A DNA stretch of 64,000 nucleotides, from positions 1-64,000 of the forward strand of contig JAFAER010000115.1 in the NCBI GenBank assembly GCA_023423895.1, in the 5' to 3' direction. Made by a program: the position numbers and the translations under genes. Shown here in pieces: positions 35,420 through 44,983 of this stretch. Positions within the stretch are counted from its first letter, which is position 1; each line of letters starts with the position of its first letter. Under the pieces are notes generated by a model that saw only the letters and a program-made list of their open reading frames with translations, did no database searches and was not told the DNA's origin. Origin of the DNA: Pseudomonadota bacterium (lineage in GTDB: Bacteria > Myxococcota_A > Polyangia > Polyangiales > Polyangiaceae).

Positions 35420-37243
35420 GTGTGGACGCCCGGACGCGCGGTCGCGTATGCATCGACCGTGGCCCTCTTTGCTCGCCGCCGCACGGCCGTCCTTGCCTCG
35501 TTCTCGGTCTCGCTGTTCGCGCTCCTTGCCGCTTGCGGCAGCAGCAACGATGCCAAGCCACCGACGGATCCGACGCCCGATGCGGGCTCGCCGCCGGACG
35601 CCGGCTCCAGCCCCGACGCCGAGCCGGAGAGCAAGGACGTCATCGTCCGCTTCACGGCCCGTTACAACTTGGGGGGAGCAAACGTCGTCGAGATCTCGAG
35701 CCTGCCGGGGCTCGAGTCCACGTACGCGGCCATCGTGACGATTGACGGGGCAAAGCGCACCCTCCCCGGGACGGCGCGCCCCGACGGAACGGTCGTCATC
35801 CCGGACGTTCCGGACGGTCCGTATGTCCTCGAGCGACGCGCGAGCTACCCGGGCTCGCCAGAGAACGATCCTCCGCAGGTCACGCAGTGGCCGGTCGACG
35901 GCACCCGGAACGTCCGCATCGGACCCGACTACTGGCCTCGCCACGGCGCCACGCCCATCACGCCGACGACCAAGCTCGCGTTGACGGTGAACGCACCGGC
36001 CGGGTTCGTGGACAATGACACCTTCTCCTGGATCGGCCTTCGTTCCTACTTCTACATGACGGCGACCTACGCCTCGCCGAATCCGGAGCCGCAGGAGGGG
36101 CACGCGAACGTTCCGGCGGCGGGCGCAACGTCGAGCTCCGCGTGGACGATCGACGCCGACGTCCTCGCGGCTCCCTACGGCACGGAGGCCATGGGCCTGC
36201 CGGTCGCCTCCTCGGGCGACGACCTCGCGATCCTCCAGACGCGCACCTCGACGATCGGGCGACCCGGCGACCCGTTCGATCCCTGGAACACCGTCCGCTC
36301 GACGCAAGTGGTCGGCAAGCTCGACGTGCCGAGCCCGACGTTCACGAACGAGACGACGAACACCGTCACGGGCACGCTCGCAGCCCCCGCCAAGGAGAGC
36401 CTGACGCTCGACATCCACGGCACGAGCTTCGCGACGATCCGACAGGTCGCGCAGTACCCGGCAGCGACCAGGACGACCGCTCGTGTCAACGTCGCCCACG
36501 AGGCCGGTCAGGGCCCGGGGTATTTCGTGTCCGTCGCTCCCCTGTCGTGGGAGCTGTCCGCATCGAGCAAGCCGAACCCGGTCGTCCGCGAGTGTTTCCC
36601 CGAGGGAAGCGGCACGACCTGCAGCCAGATGGCCTGTCCCGTCGACTGCGCGAACGCCGTCGACGGGCTCATCGATCCGGGGGATGTCACGTACACGTTC
36701 GATGCGCCGCGCCTCTACGAGTCCGGGATACGTGACCTCTCCGGGTTTTCGTACTCGTTCACGTACTCGTGGAAGGCGCCGCACGGCAGCACCACGACCC
36801 TCACGGCGAGCGCCCGGATGACCCGTCCGAAGTCCGGCACGTCCGCGTCGTTCGAGCTCGAGATGGGGCCGATCCGGAACCTCCGCCTCAACGGCGACGC
36901 CATCCCGTGGGATGGCCCGGAGATGGTCACCGGGTCCGAGGCGACCATGAGCTTCGATCCGCCGGCGTTCGGGAGTCCCGAGTACTACCGCGTGACGGTG
37001 ATCGAGCTCCTCCCCGACGCCGGCCCGGAGGGCGGCCCTTCACGCCCGTGGCGGGACGCGGCGTCGGTCTATTCGCGTGAGACATCGGTCGCGATCCCGG
37101 AGGGGGTCCTCCGCAAGGATCACCACTACTACGTGCGAGTCGAGGCGATGCGCGACGGAAGGGACTTCTCGAATCCGTTCAACCCGAAGAGCGACACGGT
37201 CCTGAACACGGGAGTCTTCTCGGCGCCGTTCAACGTGAAGTGA
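35420..37243 (+). CDS. Large beta-rich lipoprotein, unknown function
   Basis: The 607-aa product (GTG start; GTG 35459 is equally plausible) has a lipoprotein signal FALLAACGSS and a Pro/Asp-rich linker. The body is long and strand-rich with Asn/Thr-rich turns (VVEISSLPGLESTYAAIVTI, WTIDADVLAAPYGTEAMG). A near-C-terminal CFPEGSGTTCSQMACPVDC supplies four Cys. No known catalytic domain is apparent. It is likely a surface protein of unknown role. It is divergent from the DA-repeat lipoprotein across a 270-bp gap in which I see nothing but promoter space. Confidence 0.7.
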   Translation: MWTPGRAVAYASTVALFARRRTAVLASFSVSLFALLAACGSSNDAKPPTDPTPDAGSPPDAGSSPDAEPESKDVIVRFTARYNLGGANVVEISSLPGLESTYAAIVTIDGAKRTLPGTARPDGTVVIPDVPDGPYVLERRASYPGSPENDPPQVTQWPVDGTRNVRIGPDYWPRHGATPITPTTKLALTVNAPAGFVDNDTFSWIGLRSYFYMTATYASPNPEPQEGHANVPAAGATSSSAWTIDADVLAAPYGTEAMGLPVASSGDDLAILQTRTSTIGRPGDPFDPWNTVRSTQVVGKLDVPSPTFTNETTNTVTGTLAAPAKESLTLDIHGTSFATIRQVAQYPAATRTTARVNVAHEAGQGPGYFVSVAPLSWELSASSKPNPVVRECFPEGSGTTCSQMACPVDCANAVDGLIDPGDVTYTFDAPRLYESGIRDLSGFSYSFTYSWKAPHGSTTTLTASARMTRPKSGTSASFELEMGPIRNLRLNGDAIPWDGPEMVTGSEATMSFDPPAFGSPEYYRVTVIELLPDAGPEGGPSRPWRDAASVYSRETSVAIPEGVLRKDHHYYVRVEAMRDGRDFSNPFNPKSDTVLNTGVFSAPFNVK

Positions 37244-37272
37244 CGGGGCTCGCGCGCGCCCCGTCACTTCAC
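37235..37272. terminator. 15-bp perfect hairpin between convergent genes
   Basis: Arms GTGAAGTGACGGGGC (37235-37249) and GCCCCGTCACTTCAC (37258-37272) form a perfect 15-bp stem with an 8-base loop. The left arm includes the last codons and stop of the lipoprotein gene. It lies 11 bp before the converging outer-membrane factor gene end, so it can terminate from both sides. There is no T-run. Confidence 0.6.
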
Positions 37273-37283
37273 GGCCGCCATGG

Positions 37284-38708
37284 CTACGCGCCCGATCGCC
37301 ATCCACCTCCGAGCGCCTGGTAAACGTTCACGATCGCCTGGAGCTGGCGCTTCTTGGTCTCGATCAGCTCCATCTCCGCCTCGAGAGAGTCGCGCCGCGT
37401 GAGCAGCACTTCCATGTAGTCGGCACGTGCGGACTGGAAGAGGACGGTCGAGACCTCACTCGAACGAGCGAGCGCGTCCACCTGCTGCGCCTGGAGCTCG
37501 TAGCTCTTTTGCAGGTTTCCGATCATCGCCAGCTGATTGGCGACATCGGTAAACGCCTGGAGAAGGGTCTTTTCGTAGTTGAAGACGGCCTGAATTTGCC
37601 TCGCGTTCGCCGAGCGATACTGAGCTTCGATCGCGGTCCGGTTCAGGAGCGGCGCCGTCAAGTTGCCGGCGAGATTGTAGAAGATCGACTCCGGGGTCCT
37701 GACGAGGTGCGCAGCGTTGAATGACTTGTAGCCGACCTCGGCATCGATGCTGAGCGAGGGATAGAAGGCCGCCTTCGCCGCCTTCACGTCCAGCTTCGAA
37801 GCCGCTAGTTCCAGCTCGGCCTGCCTCACGTCGGGACGATTCTCGAGCAGCTGAGACGGAACCCCCGAGTGGATGACGTCCGGTATCGGCTCTTTGAACC
37901 GCTCCGAGTTCCGGTTCACCGGCTGCGGGTAGCGTCCTACGAGGAAATTGATCCTGTTCTCCGTCTGCACTCTCTCTTGCTCGAGATCGTACAGCCGGCT
38001 CTTGAACTTGAGCAGCTCCGCTTCGAACCGCTGGACCGCCAGCTCCGTGACCCGCGCGGCTTGCTTCTGCAGCTTCACGACCTCCAGGGCATCCGTCTGG
38101 ACCTCGATGTTCCGCTTCAAGACATCGAGCTGATTGTCGATGGCGATGAGCTCGAAATACGACCGGGCGATCTCGGCGACGATCTGCGTCACCATGAAGT
38201 TCCGGCTCTCGATGCTGGCTAGATAGCGGAGATCGGCAGCCTTGGCTGCATTCCGCAACTTCTTCCAGATATCGACTTCCCACGAGCCCGTCAGCCCGAA
38301 CTGGAAGTTCCCGAGATGCTCGGGGATCCCATGAGCCTCGTCACCGACACCTTCTCGGGTGCGCTTCCCTACCTTCTCGACACCAGCGCCCGCTCCGGCG
38401 TTGACTCTCGGGGCATATTCACCCCGCCGCGCCGACGCTTCGTTCTGGGCGATGACGATCTCCTGGACCCGAGCGTTGAGCTCCTGGTTCCTCTTCAGCG
38501 CCGTATCGATGAGCCCCCGGAGCTCATTGCTGTCGAAGAACTCGCTCCACTTCTTCTGAGCCTCGCTCGCGGCCTGCTGCGACGAGGCATCTCCGAAGGT
38601 CGCCGGCATTTGCTTGTTCGGCTCCCTAGCCTCGTTCCCCTTCAGAGAAGGGGCACAACCGCCCGCGAAGAAGCACATACACGCCAGCACGAGAGCAGGC
38701 GATGACAT
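37284..38708 (-). CDS. Outer-membrane efflux lipoprotein (NodT/OprM-like)
   Basis: The 474-aa product from the ATG at 38708 has a lipobox FFAGGC and then two TolC-type repeats. Family motifs include FGLTGSWEVDIWKKLRNAAK, VAEIARSYFELIAIDNQLDV and RPDVRQAELELAASKLDVKA. The OprM/NodT group forms outer-membrane ducts for RND pumps. The start at 38708 has AGGG at good spacing and no overlap with the pump gene. ATGs at 38723 and 38735 would overlap it. It is the third gene of the adaptor-pump-channel operon. Confidence 0.9.
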   Translation of the reverse strand: MSSPALVLACMCFFAGGCAPSLKGNEAREPNKQMPATFGDASSQQAASEAQKKWSEFFDSNELRGLIDTALKRNQELNARVQEIVIAQNEASARRGEYAPRVNAGAGAGVEKVGKRTREGVGDEAHGIPEHLGNFQFGLTGSWEVDIWKKLRNAAKAADLRYLASIESRNFMVTQIVAEIARSYFELIAIDNQLDVLKRNIEVQTDALEVVKLQKQAARVTELAVQRFEAELLKFKSRLYDLEQERVQTENRINFLVGRYPQPVNRNSERFKEPIPDVIHSGVPSQLLENRPDVRQAELELAASKLDVKAAKAAFYPSLSIDAEVGYKSFNAAHLVRTPESIFYNLAGNLTAPLLNRTAIEAQYRSANARQIQAVFNYEKTLLQAFTDVANQLAMIGNLQKSYELQAQQVDALARSSEVSTVLFQSARADYMEVLLTRRDSLEAEMELIETKKRQLQAIVNVYQALGGGWRSGA

Positions 38709-38715
38709 CCGTACC

Positions 38716-41700
38716 CTAGACATGGTGCGCCACATCCTCGCTGAGAGGTTCGTCTTCTTCGTCCCTTATCAGGCGCTTCCCTTCCGACAGCGTCGCGAAG
38801 ACGAAGTACAGCCCGGGCACGATGACCACGCCGAACAACGTGCCGAACACCATTCCGCCGAGCGCCGATGCGCCGATGGTCCGGTTGCCGACGGCGCCCG
38901 GCCCCGTGGCCACGACCAGCGGGATCAGACCGGCGACGAAGGCGAACGACGTCATCAAGATTGGACGGAATCGCGTCTTTGCACCTTCGATGGCCGCCGC
39001 GGCGATCGACGAGCCTTCTCGGTGCTTCTGGACAGCGAACTCGACGATGAGCACTGCGTTCTTGCCGAGCAGGCCCACGAGCATGACGAGCCCGACCTGC
39101 GCATAGATGTCGTTCGCGAGACCGAGCTCCCTCAGCAAGAACAACGAACCGAAGACGCCGGCTGGCAACGACAGGATGACGGCCAGCGGGAGCATGAAGC
39201 TCTCGTACTGGGCGGCCAGCACCAGGTAGACGAACGCGATGACGACGAGGAAGATGTAGATTGCCTCGTTCCCGCGCTTGGCCTCGTCGAAGGACAGGCC
39301 TTCCCAGGCGATGTCGTAGCCGCGGGGCAGCGTCTGGGCCGCGACCTCCTTGACCGCGTTGATGGCGTCTCCGCTGGTGTAGCCCTTTGCCGGCTCACCT
39401 CGGATCGCGGCCGAGTTGTACATGTTGTAACGCGTGATCTCGTTCGGTCCCTGCGTCTTCTTGAGTGACATGAACGCCGAATACGGGACCATCTCGCCGC
39501 GGTCGTTCTTCACATAGAGCTTCAGGACGTCCGAGGGCAACCGGCGAAACTCCGGCGCGGACTGCGTGTACACCTTGAAGAAGTTTCCGAAGCGAATGAA
39601 GCCTTGCTCGTAGGTGCTTCCAATCAAGATATCGAGGTTGTCCATCGCGTTCTTGATCGAGACGCCCTTCTGCATTGCGAGCTCGTTGTCGACCACCAGC
39701 TCGTATTGCGGGTAGTCGGCCGCGAAGAACGTGAAGAGCCCGGTGAGCTCCTTGCGCTTCCGCAGGTTGTCCATGAACTCCTTGTTGACGCGGTCGAACT
39801 CCTGGTAGTCGGTCTCGTTGTTCGTATCCAGGAGCCGGAGCGAGAAGCCGCTCGCCGCGCCGTACCCCGGAACGGCGGGCGGCTCGAAGAACTCGACGAT
39901 CGCGCCGATGTCCTTCGACTTCTCCTCCAGCTCCTCGATGATCTGCGCAACGGTGTGTTTGCGCTCGGACCAGCCCTTCAGGCTGATCAGGCACGTCCCC
40001 GAGTTCGAGCCGCGCCCCTCGGTGAGGATCTCGTAGCCGGCCAGAGACGACACCGACTCGACGCCCTCCACCTCCTCGCTGATGCTCTGGAGCTGTCGCG
40101 CGACGTCGTTGGTTCGCTCGAGCGTCGCGCCGGGAGGCGTCTGGATGATCGCGTAGATCATTCCCTGGTCTTCACTGGGCACGAAGCCGGCTGGGAGGAT
40201 CCGGTTCACGCCGAAGATCCCGATGCCGAAGGACAGGAGCAGACCGAAGGTGAAGACCCTCCGATCGACGATGCGCTTCAGGCCGCCGACGTACACGCCC
40301 GTAGCCCGCTCGAAGGCACGATTGAAGGCGTCGAGCGCCACGCCGATCGGCGTTCGTCGCTTCGGCTTCCCGTGCTCGTTCTTCAGGATCATCGCGCAGA
40401 GGACCGGAGTCAGCGTCAGCGCGACGACGCCCGAGAGGACGATGGCGGTGGCCATCGTGATCGAGAACTGACGGTAGAAGATCCCGACCGGGCCGCTCAT
40501 GAAGGCCACGGGCACGAACACCGCGGTCATCATGAGCGTGATCGCGATGACCGCGCCGCTGATCTCCCCGAGGACCTTTTTCGTCGCGCTGTACGGGGAG
40601 AGGTGCTCCTCGGCCATCTTCGCATGCACCGCCTCGACGACGACGATCGCGTTGTCGACGACGATACCGATCGCGAGGACGAGCGCGAACAGCGTGATCA
40701 GGTTGATCGTGATCCCGAACAGCTGCATGAACACGAAGGTCCCGACGAGCGATACGGGGACCGCCAGCGTCGGGATCAGCGTGGACCGCCAGTCGCCGAG
40801 GAAGACGAAGACGACGAGCGCCACCAGCACGAACGCTTCTCCGAGCGTGTGGACGACCTTCTCGATGGACGCGTCGAGGAAGCTCGAGACGTCGTAGCTG
40901 ATTCTGTAGTCCATGCCGGCGGGGAAGGAGCTCTTCTTCAGCTCGTCCAGCTTGGCCTTCACGTTCGCGATGACCTCGCTCGCGTTGCTCCCGTAGGTCT
41001 GTTTGAGCACGATGGCCGCGGAGGGGTGACCATCGAGGTTCGAGTAGATATCGAAGAACTCGCTCCCGAGCTCGACGGAGGCGACGTCCTTGAGCCGAAG
41101 AATCTCGCCCTCGTGATTGGCTCGAAGAATGATGTTCTCGTATTGTTCCGGCTTGTTGTAGCGGCCCTCGTACGTGAGGACGTATTCGAGCGCCTGCGAC
41201 TGCTTGCCGGACGCCTGCCCGAGCCTGCCGGGTCGTCCGATCACGCTCTGCTCGTCGATCGCCTTCATCACGTCTTCCGTCGAGACGCTGTAAGCGCGCA
41301 TCCTGTCCGGATTCAGCCAGATACGCATCGCATACTGGCGCGAGCCGAGAATACGGGTCTGAGCGATGCCCTTGATGCGCGTGAGCTCGGGGAGCAGATT
41401 CGCGTTGGCGAAGTTGTAGAGGAACTTCTGGTCGGCCGTCTTCTCCTCGCTATACAGGTTCACGTACATCAACATGCTCGGCTGCACTTTGTTGACGACG
41501 ACACCTTCCAGCTGCACGAGGGGCGGCAGACGATTGAGGACCTGATCGACCCTGTTCTTGACGTTGACGACTGCCTGGTTCTCGTCCGTCCCAAGCTCGA
41601 AGACGACCTGTATCGTCGCCTCACCGGCGCTCGTCGCGTCCGAGGTCATGTAGCTCATACCCGGGACGCCGTTGATGGCGCGTTCCAGCGTGATGAGCGA

Positions 41701-41886
41701 GGACTGGACGAGGACGTCGGCGCTCGCCCCCGGGAAGTCGAGCGTCACGATCACGCGAGGCGGCGAGATCTCGGGAAACTGCGAGACCGGACGCGATCGC
41801 ATCGCGATCACGCCGAGGAACACCAGCGCGATCGACAGGACCATCGCCAGCACCGGGCGACGCATGAACTTCGTGGTCGCGCTCAT
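38716..41886 (-). CDS. HAE-type RND multidrug efflux pump
   Basis: The 1056-aa product shows the AcrB/MexB layout: N-terminal MRRPVLAMVLSIALVFLGV, PEISPPRVIVTLDFPGASAD, the TM4 motif GIVVDNAIVVVEAVHAKM and QYESFMLPLAVILSLPAGVF near the end. The single-Asp-then-Asn TM4 pattern is usual for HAE pumps of the Bacteroidetes/proteobacterial MexF-like group. It extrudes hydrophobic drugs in exchange for protons. It overlaps the adaptor stop by 4 nt (ATGA). Sampled third positions are less G/C-rich than in the CzcA-type pump, hinting at different ancestry. Confidence 0.93.
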   Translation of the reverse strand: MSATTKFMRRPVLAMVLSIALVFLGVIAMRSRPVSQFPEISPPRVIVTLDFPGASADVLVQSSLITLERAINGVPGMSYMTSDATSAGEATIQVVFELGTDENQAVVNVKNRVDQVLNRLPPLVQLEGVVVNKVQPSMLMYVNLYSEEKTADQKFLYNFANANLLPELTRIKGIAQTRILGSRQYAMRIWLNPDRMRAYSVSTEDVMKAIDEQSVIGRPGRLGQASGKQSQALEYVLTYEGRYNKPEQYENIILRANHEGEILRLKDVASVELGSEFFDIYSNLDGHPSAAIVLKQTYGSNASEVIANVKAKLDELKKSSFPAGMDYRISYDVSSFLDASIEKVVHTLGEAFVLVALVVFVFLGDWRSTLIPTLAVPVSLVGTFVFMQLFGITINLITLFALVLAIGIVVDNAIVVVEAVHAKMAEEHLSPYSATKKVLGEISGAVIAITLMMTAVFVPVAFMSGPVGIFYRQFSITMATAIVLSGVVALTLTPVLCAMILKNEHGKPKRRTPIGVALDAFNRAFERATGVYVGGLKRIVDRRVFTFGLLLSFGIGIFGVNRILPAGFVPSEDQGMIYAIIQTPPGATLERTNDVARQLQSISEEVEGVESVSSLAGYEILTEGRGSNSGTCLISLKGWSERKHTVAQIIEELEEKSKDIGAIVEFFEPPAVPGYGAASGFSLRLLDTNNETDYQEFDRVNKEFMDNLRKRKELTGLFTFFAADYPQYELVVDNELAMQKGVSIKNAMDNLDILIGSTYEQGFIRFGNFFKVYTQSAPEFRRLPSDVLKLYVKNDRGEMVPYSAFMSLKKTQGPNEITRYNMYNSAAIRGEPAKGYTSGDAINAVKEVAAQTLPRGYDIAWEGLSFDEAKRGNEAIYIFLVVIAFVYLVLAAQYESFMLPLAVILSLPAGVFGSLFLLRELGLANDIYAQVGLVMLVGLLGKNAVLIVEFAVQKHREGSSIAAAAIEGAKTRFRPILMTSFAFVAGLIPLVVATGPGAVGNRTIGASALGGMVFGTLFGVVIVPGLYFVFATLSEGKRLIRDEEDEPLSEDVAHHV

Positions 41887-42974
41887 TCGGCCGGTACCTC
41901 GAGGTGCGCGAGCACATCATTTGGATTCTTGTAGTCGACGTTGACGACCGCCCCGTCTCTGACCTTTCGCAACCCGTCGAGCAGGATCTTGTCCTTGTCG
42001 TCGAGTCCACTCTCGATGACGTACACCTGCGGCATCTCAGCAGCGATGGTGATGGGACGGGAGCGGACGACGTTCTTCTCGTCGATCACGAATACGAATT
42101 TCTTGTCGAGGACGTCGAAGGTCGCCTTCTGTGGAATGACGAGGGCGTTCTTGAACGGAACCGTCATCAAGATCTTCCCGGTCTCGCCATGTCGGAGGAG
42201 CCCCTGGGGATTCGGGAACGCTGCTCGAAAGGCGAGATTGCCGGTCTCGTTGTTGAAGTCCGCCTCGATCGTCTCCACCTTGCCGACCTGATCGAAGATC
42301 TCGCCGTTCGCCATGCGTAGCTTCACCGGCGCGGACCTGTCGGCCTCCGGTTGCGATTTGTATTTGAGGTACTCGGCCTCGCTGACGTTGAAGTACACCC
42401 AGACCGTGCTGTTGTCCGAAAGCGTCGTGAGCAGCTCTCCCTCGTCGACGAGGCTGCCCATGCGGACGTGAAACCGGCCCATGATTCCCTCGAACGGCGC
42501 TCGGATCTCCGTCAACGACTTGTGCGTCGTCGCGAGCGCCACCTGGGCCTTCGCCTGATTGGCCTTTGCTCTGGCGAGCGCGAGCTCGTTCGGCGAGACG
42601 ACGTTCTTGTCGGCGAGGAGCTTCGTATTATTGAGCTCGATCTCGGTGACCTCGGCTTCCGCGGCCGCCTTCTGGACTTCTGCCTGATAAATCAGCGGCA
42701 TGATTTGAAACATCTTCGTGCCCTTCGGGACGCGCAGCCCTTCGTCGACGAAGATGCCTTGCAGATAGCCCTTCTCGAGGGCGCGCAGCTCGATGTGCTG
42801 AATCGCGCGGATCTGGGCGACGTAATCCTTGGTGAGCTCCGTGTCCTTTCGGAGAGGGCTCGTCACGAGGAACTTTCCTTCCTCCGTGTGTGCGTGGTGT
42901 TCGCGATGGCATCCCGCGGTCGAGAATGCGGCCAGGGTTGCCAGGAGGCAGAGGGGCATCGAGAGTCGGCGCAT
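41883..42974 (-). CDS. RND periplasmic adaptor lipoprotein (HAE system)
   Basis: The 363-aa product has a lipobox STAGC, His-rich leader (HREHHAH), barrel-sandwich and beta-barrel regions (ALEKGYLQGIFVDEGLRVPK, TEIRAPFEGIMGRFHVRMGS) around a coiled-coil hairpin (about 100-135). It links the HAE pump to its outer-membrane channel. It is the first gene of the operon, so the 355-bp gap upstream should contain its promoter. No TetR- or MarR-type repressor gene is adjacent, unlike many such operons. Confidence 0.92.
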   Translation of the reverse strand: MRRLSMPLCLLATLAAFSTAGCHREHHAHTEEGKFLVTSPLRKDTELTKDYVAQIRAIQHIELRALEKGYLQGIFVDEGLRVPKGTKMFQIMPLIYQAEVQKAAAEAEVTEIELNNTKLLADKNVVSPNELALARAKANQAKAQVALATTHKSLTEIRAPFEGIMGRFHVRMGSLVDEGELLTTLSDNSTVWVYFNVSEAEYLKYKSQPEADRSAPVKLRMANGEIFDQVGKVETIEADFNNETGNLAFRAAFPNPQGLLRHGETGKILMTVPFKNALVIPQKATFDVLDKKFVFVIDEKNVVRSRPITIAAEMPQVYVIESGLDDKDKILLDGLRKVRDGAVVNVDYKNPNDVLAHLEVPAE

Positions 42975-43329
42975 GGTTCCTGTCTTCGTCTGAGGTCCGC
43001 CGCGTGAGGGGCGGCCCGGTCCCGGACAGCGGTCGCCCTGGGACGGTGAACGGCTCGTGGTGGTGAACGGTCAGCGGTGAGGACGGCCGCCGAGACGTGT
43101 CACGGCTATCGGGCGCAGCCGCGCCTGTGGCGTGAGCAGGTCCCGTTCGTGCTGTCGTGTGAGCGGCGCTCGGGCGAGCGGTGTCGCTCGCTCCGCGTGC
43201 GTGGGTCAGCGTGAGGAGAGGGGCTCGCCGGTCCTTCGCGCCTTCGCGCGCGTGGTGAGCCGCCCCCTGATGAAGAAACGTCGCAGCACCCGCGCCGCGG
43301 CGTGGGGCGGAGGCCGGCTTGCCGATCCG
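42975..43329. other. Gap upstream of the HAE efflux operon, no gene seen
   Basis: These 355 bp lie between the end of the acidic hypothetical gene (43330) and the start of the adaptor gene (42974), both on the minus strand. I see no credible coding frame and no hairpin of note. It probably contains the efflux promoter. I could not pick out a convincing -35/-10 pair or operator. Confidence 0.4.
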
Positions 43330-43875
43330 CTACGCGGGCGGGCCGCGAGGCAGGCCGATGCCCGCCGCGAAGCGCGACGTGTCGACCTGGAGCTCACCAC
43401 GTCGGAGAGCACGGCGAGGCGCGCACCGATCCAAAGCGCAGCGGAACGAGAGTGCCGCGAGCTCGGTACCGTCACGCGCGGAATCGTCGTCGTCGTCGCT
43501 GTCGTCGTCGAGCTCGACCGCCTTCAGGTCCGGCGCCGGGCGGCGCGGAGTGCGATCTTTCCAATGGTGAGAGGCCTGAGAAGCCTGGCTCGATGACGTG
43601 CCCGACTCGACGCTCTCGCACGCCGCCACCTGATAGGCGGCGGCCACGAGGCTCGCGCCTGCGGTGCGGCCTGCGATGCCACCGAAGACCACGAGCGTCG
43701 CGATCGCCATCGCGACGCGAAGCAGGAAGCGAAGCGGCAGGGCGGCGCGGCGCCTCGAGCCGCGGGCACCGAGGGCCGAACGGCGATCCGCTCGCCACGC
43801 TCGTGACTGCGAGCCGCGGAGCGCGCGCTCGTCGCTCCCGACCGAATCGTTGTCGTCACCGCGCGACGTCCTCAC
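43330..43875 (-). CDS. Hypothetical protein, one TM and acidic stretch
   Basis: The 181-aa product (GTG start) has a basic N-terminal region, one membrane helix (about 52-71, [16 protein letters not shown]), then a Ser/Gln region and an acidic run [10 protein letters not shown] (about 125-134). I recognise no family. GC3 is high over the whole frame. The membrane helix is a reason to accept it over the overlapping plus-strand frame. It sits upstream of the efflux operon on the same strand and might be a leader gene of it, but nothing proves that. Confidence 0.45.
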   Translation of the reverse strand: MRTSRGDDNDSVGSDERALRGSQSRAWRADRRSALGARGSRRRAALPLRFLLRVAMAIATLVVFGGIAGRTAGASLVAAAYQVAACESVESGTSSSQASQASHHWKDRTPRRPAPDLKAVELDDDSDDDDDSARDGTELAALSFRCALDRCAPRRALRRGELQVDTSRFAAGIGLPRGPPA

Positions 43876-44120
43876 CCTGCCCTCATCGTGCAGGAAGGAT
43901 GCGTCGCCGGAACGGCCCCGGTCATGAGCATCATCTACCCACCAAGTCTAACCCTGTAAAGCGCTCGCACGCGAGGTCGCAGGTCGCGCTGCCGCGCGAG
44001 CCGGGCAACGAGCCTTCTCTCCCGAGAGAACCATCGAGCGAGGACGGCAAGCTCATGCGAGACCCGCGCGGTCACGAGCCGCGGCGCGCCAGAGCGAAGG
44101 GGCGCCATGGCGCTCGTCGC

Positions 44121-44167
44121 GTCTGGTCTGGTCTGGTCTGGTCTGGTCTCGCCTCGCCTCGCCTCGC
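44121..44167. repeat. Pentanucleotide tandem repeat (GTCTG)5 then (GCCTC)-type units
   Basis: GTCTG is repeated five times from 44121 to 44145, then GTCTC, three GCCTC units and a partial one. The array lies in the 356-bp gap (43876-44231) upstream of the DUF1348 gene, 64 bp before its ATG, so unit-number change could alter promoter or leader spacing. I see no other gene or signal in this gap. Confidence 0.9.
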
Positions 44168-44231
44168 CGACGCGGTCCCCAATGCCCCCTGCAACGCGGG
44201 GGATCGTGCTTTAGCTTCGAGGCAACTCGCC

Positions 44232-44705
44232 ATGTCGCCGACCACCCGCCCCCCGTTGCCTCCGTTCACGCGCGAGAGCGCGATCGAGAAAGTTCGTCTG
44301 GCCGAAGACGCGTGGAACTCGCGCGACCCGCAACGCGTGGCGCTCGGCTATTCGGCGCACTCGCGCTGGCGGAACCGCGCGGAGTTCGTGACCGGCACGC
44401 AGGAGATCATCGCGTTCCTCGCGCGGAAGTGGACGCGGGAGCTCGACTACCGGCTCATCAAGGAGCTCTGGATCGCGGACGGAAACCGCATCGCAGTGCG
44501 CTTCGCGTACGAGTTCCACGACGACGCCGGCAACTGGTTCCGCGCGTACGGGAACGAGAACTGGGAGTTCGACGACGACGGCCTCATGCGCGTGCGCCAC
44601 GCGAGCATCAACGACCTGCCGATCACGAACGAGCAGCGGAAGTACCATTGGCCGCTCGGACGTCGTCCGGACAATCATCCCGGGTTGAGCGATCTCGGTC
44701 TCTGA
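44232..44705 (+). CDS. DUF1348 (NTF2-like) protein
   Basis: The 157-aa product matches the DUF1348 family: [60 protein letters not shown] and a closing [17 protein letters not shown]. The fold is the NTF2/SnoaL cone. The substrate is unknown. Length is normal for the family. The ATG at 44232 follows two unrelated low-complexity frames. It is bracketed by a pentanucleotide repeat upstream and a 17-bp tandem repeat downstream. Confidence 0.88.
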   Translation: MSPTTRPPLPPFTRESAIEKVRLAEDAWNSRDPQRVALGYSAHSRWRNRAEFVTGTQEIIAFLARKWTRELDYRLIKELWIADGNRIAVRFAYEFHDDAGNWFRAYGNENWEFDDDGLMRVRHASINDLPITNEQRKYHWPLGRRPDNHPGLSDLGL

Positions 44706-44713
44706 GCCACTCG

Positions 44714-44764
44714 CCCTGCAAGCGCACAAGCCCTGCAAGCGCACAAGCCCTGCGAGCGCACAAG
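44714..44764. repeat. 17-bp tandem repeat, three copies plus a decayed fourth
   Basis: The unit CCCTGCAAGCGCACAAG occurs at 44714-44730 and 44731-44747, and with one A-to-G change at 44748-44764. A degraded copy follows. It begins 8 bp after the DUF1348 stop. The 17-bp period is not a multiple of three, so it is not part of a coding repeat. Spacers are absent, so it is not a CRISPR array. Confidence 0.95.
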
Positions 44765-44983
44765 CCGCGAGCGCCCACATCGGGAACGTCCACGCGAGCC
44801 GCCGCCGGCTTCGTCCATGCGATGACGCGCACCTTTCGCGCGCCGTTCCGGCGCTGCTCGCCGGGCCAATCTCTTCTCTACGGTTCCACGTCGGCCCGCG
44901 CTCAAGCTGAAGCGTAACGGCCGTCTTCGCTAACGGAATATTCCAGCAACGCCACGCCCGCCTCGTCGTAATGTGCCGCCAAC

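Noticed and set aside
39604..41934. A 776-codon plus-strand frame antisense to the HAE pump gene
   Set aside because: It lacks family features and runs opposite a complete RND gene.
44714..44764. 17-bp direct repeats considered as a CRISPR array
   Set aside because: The copies are adjacent without spacers, and no cas genes are present.
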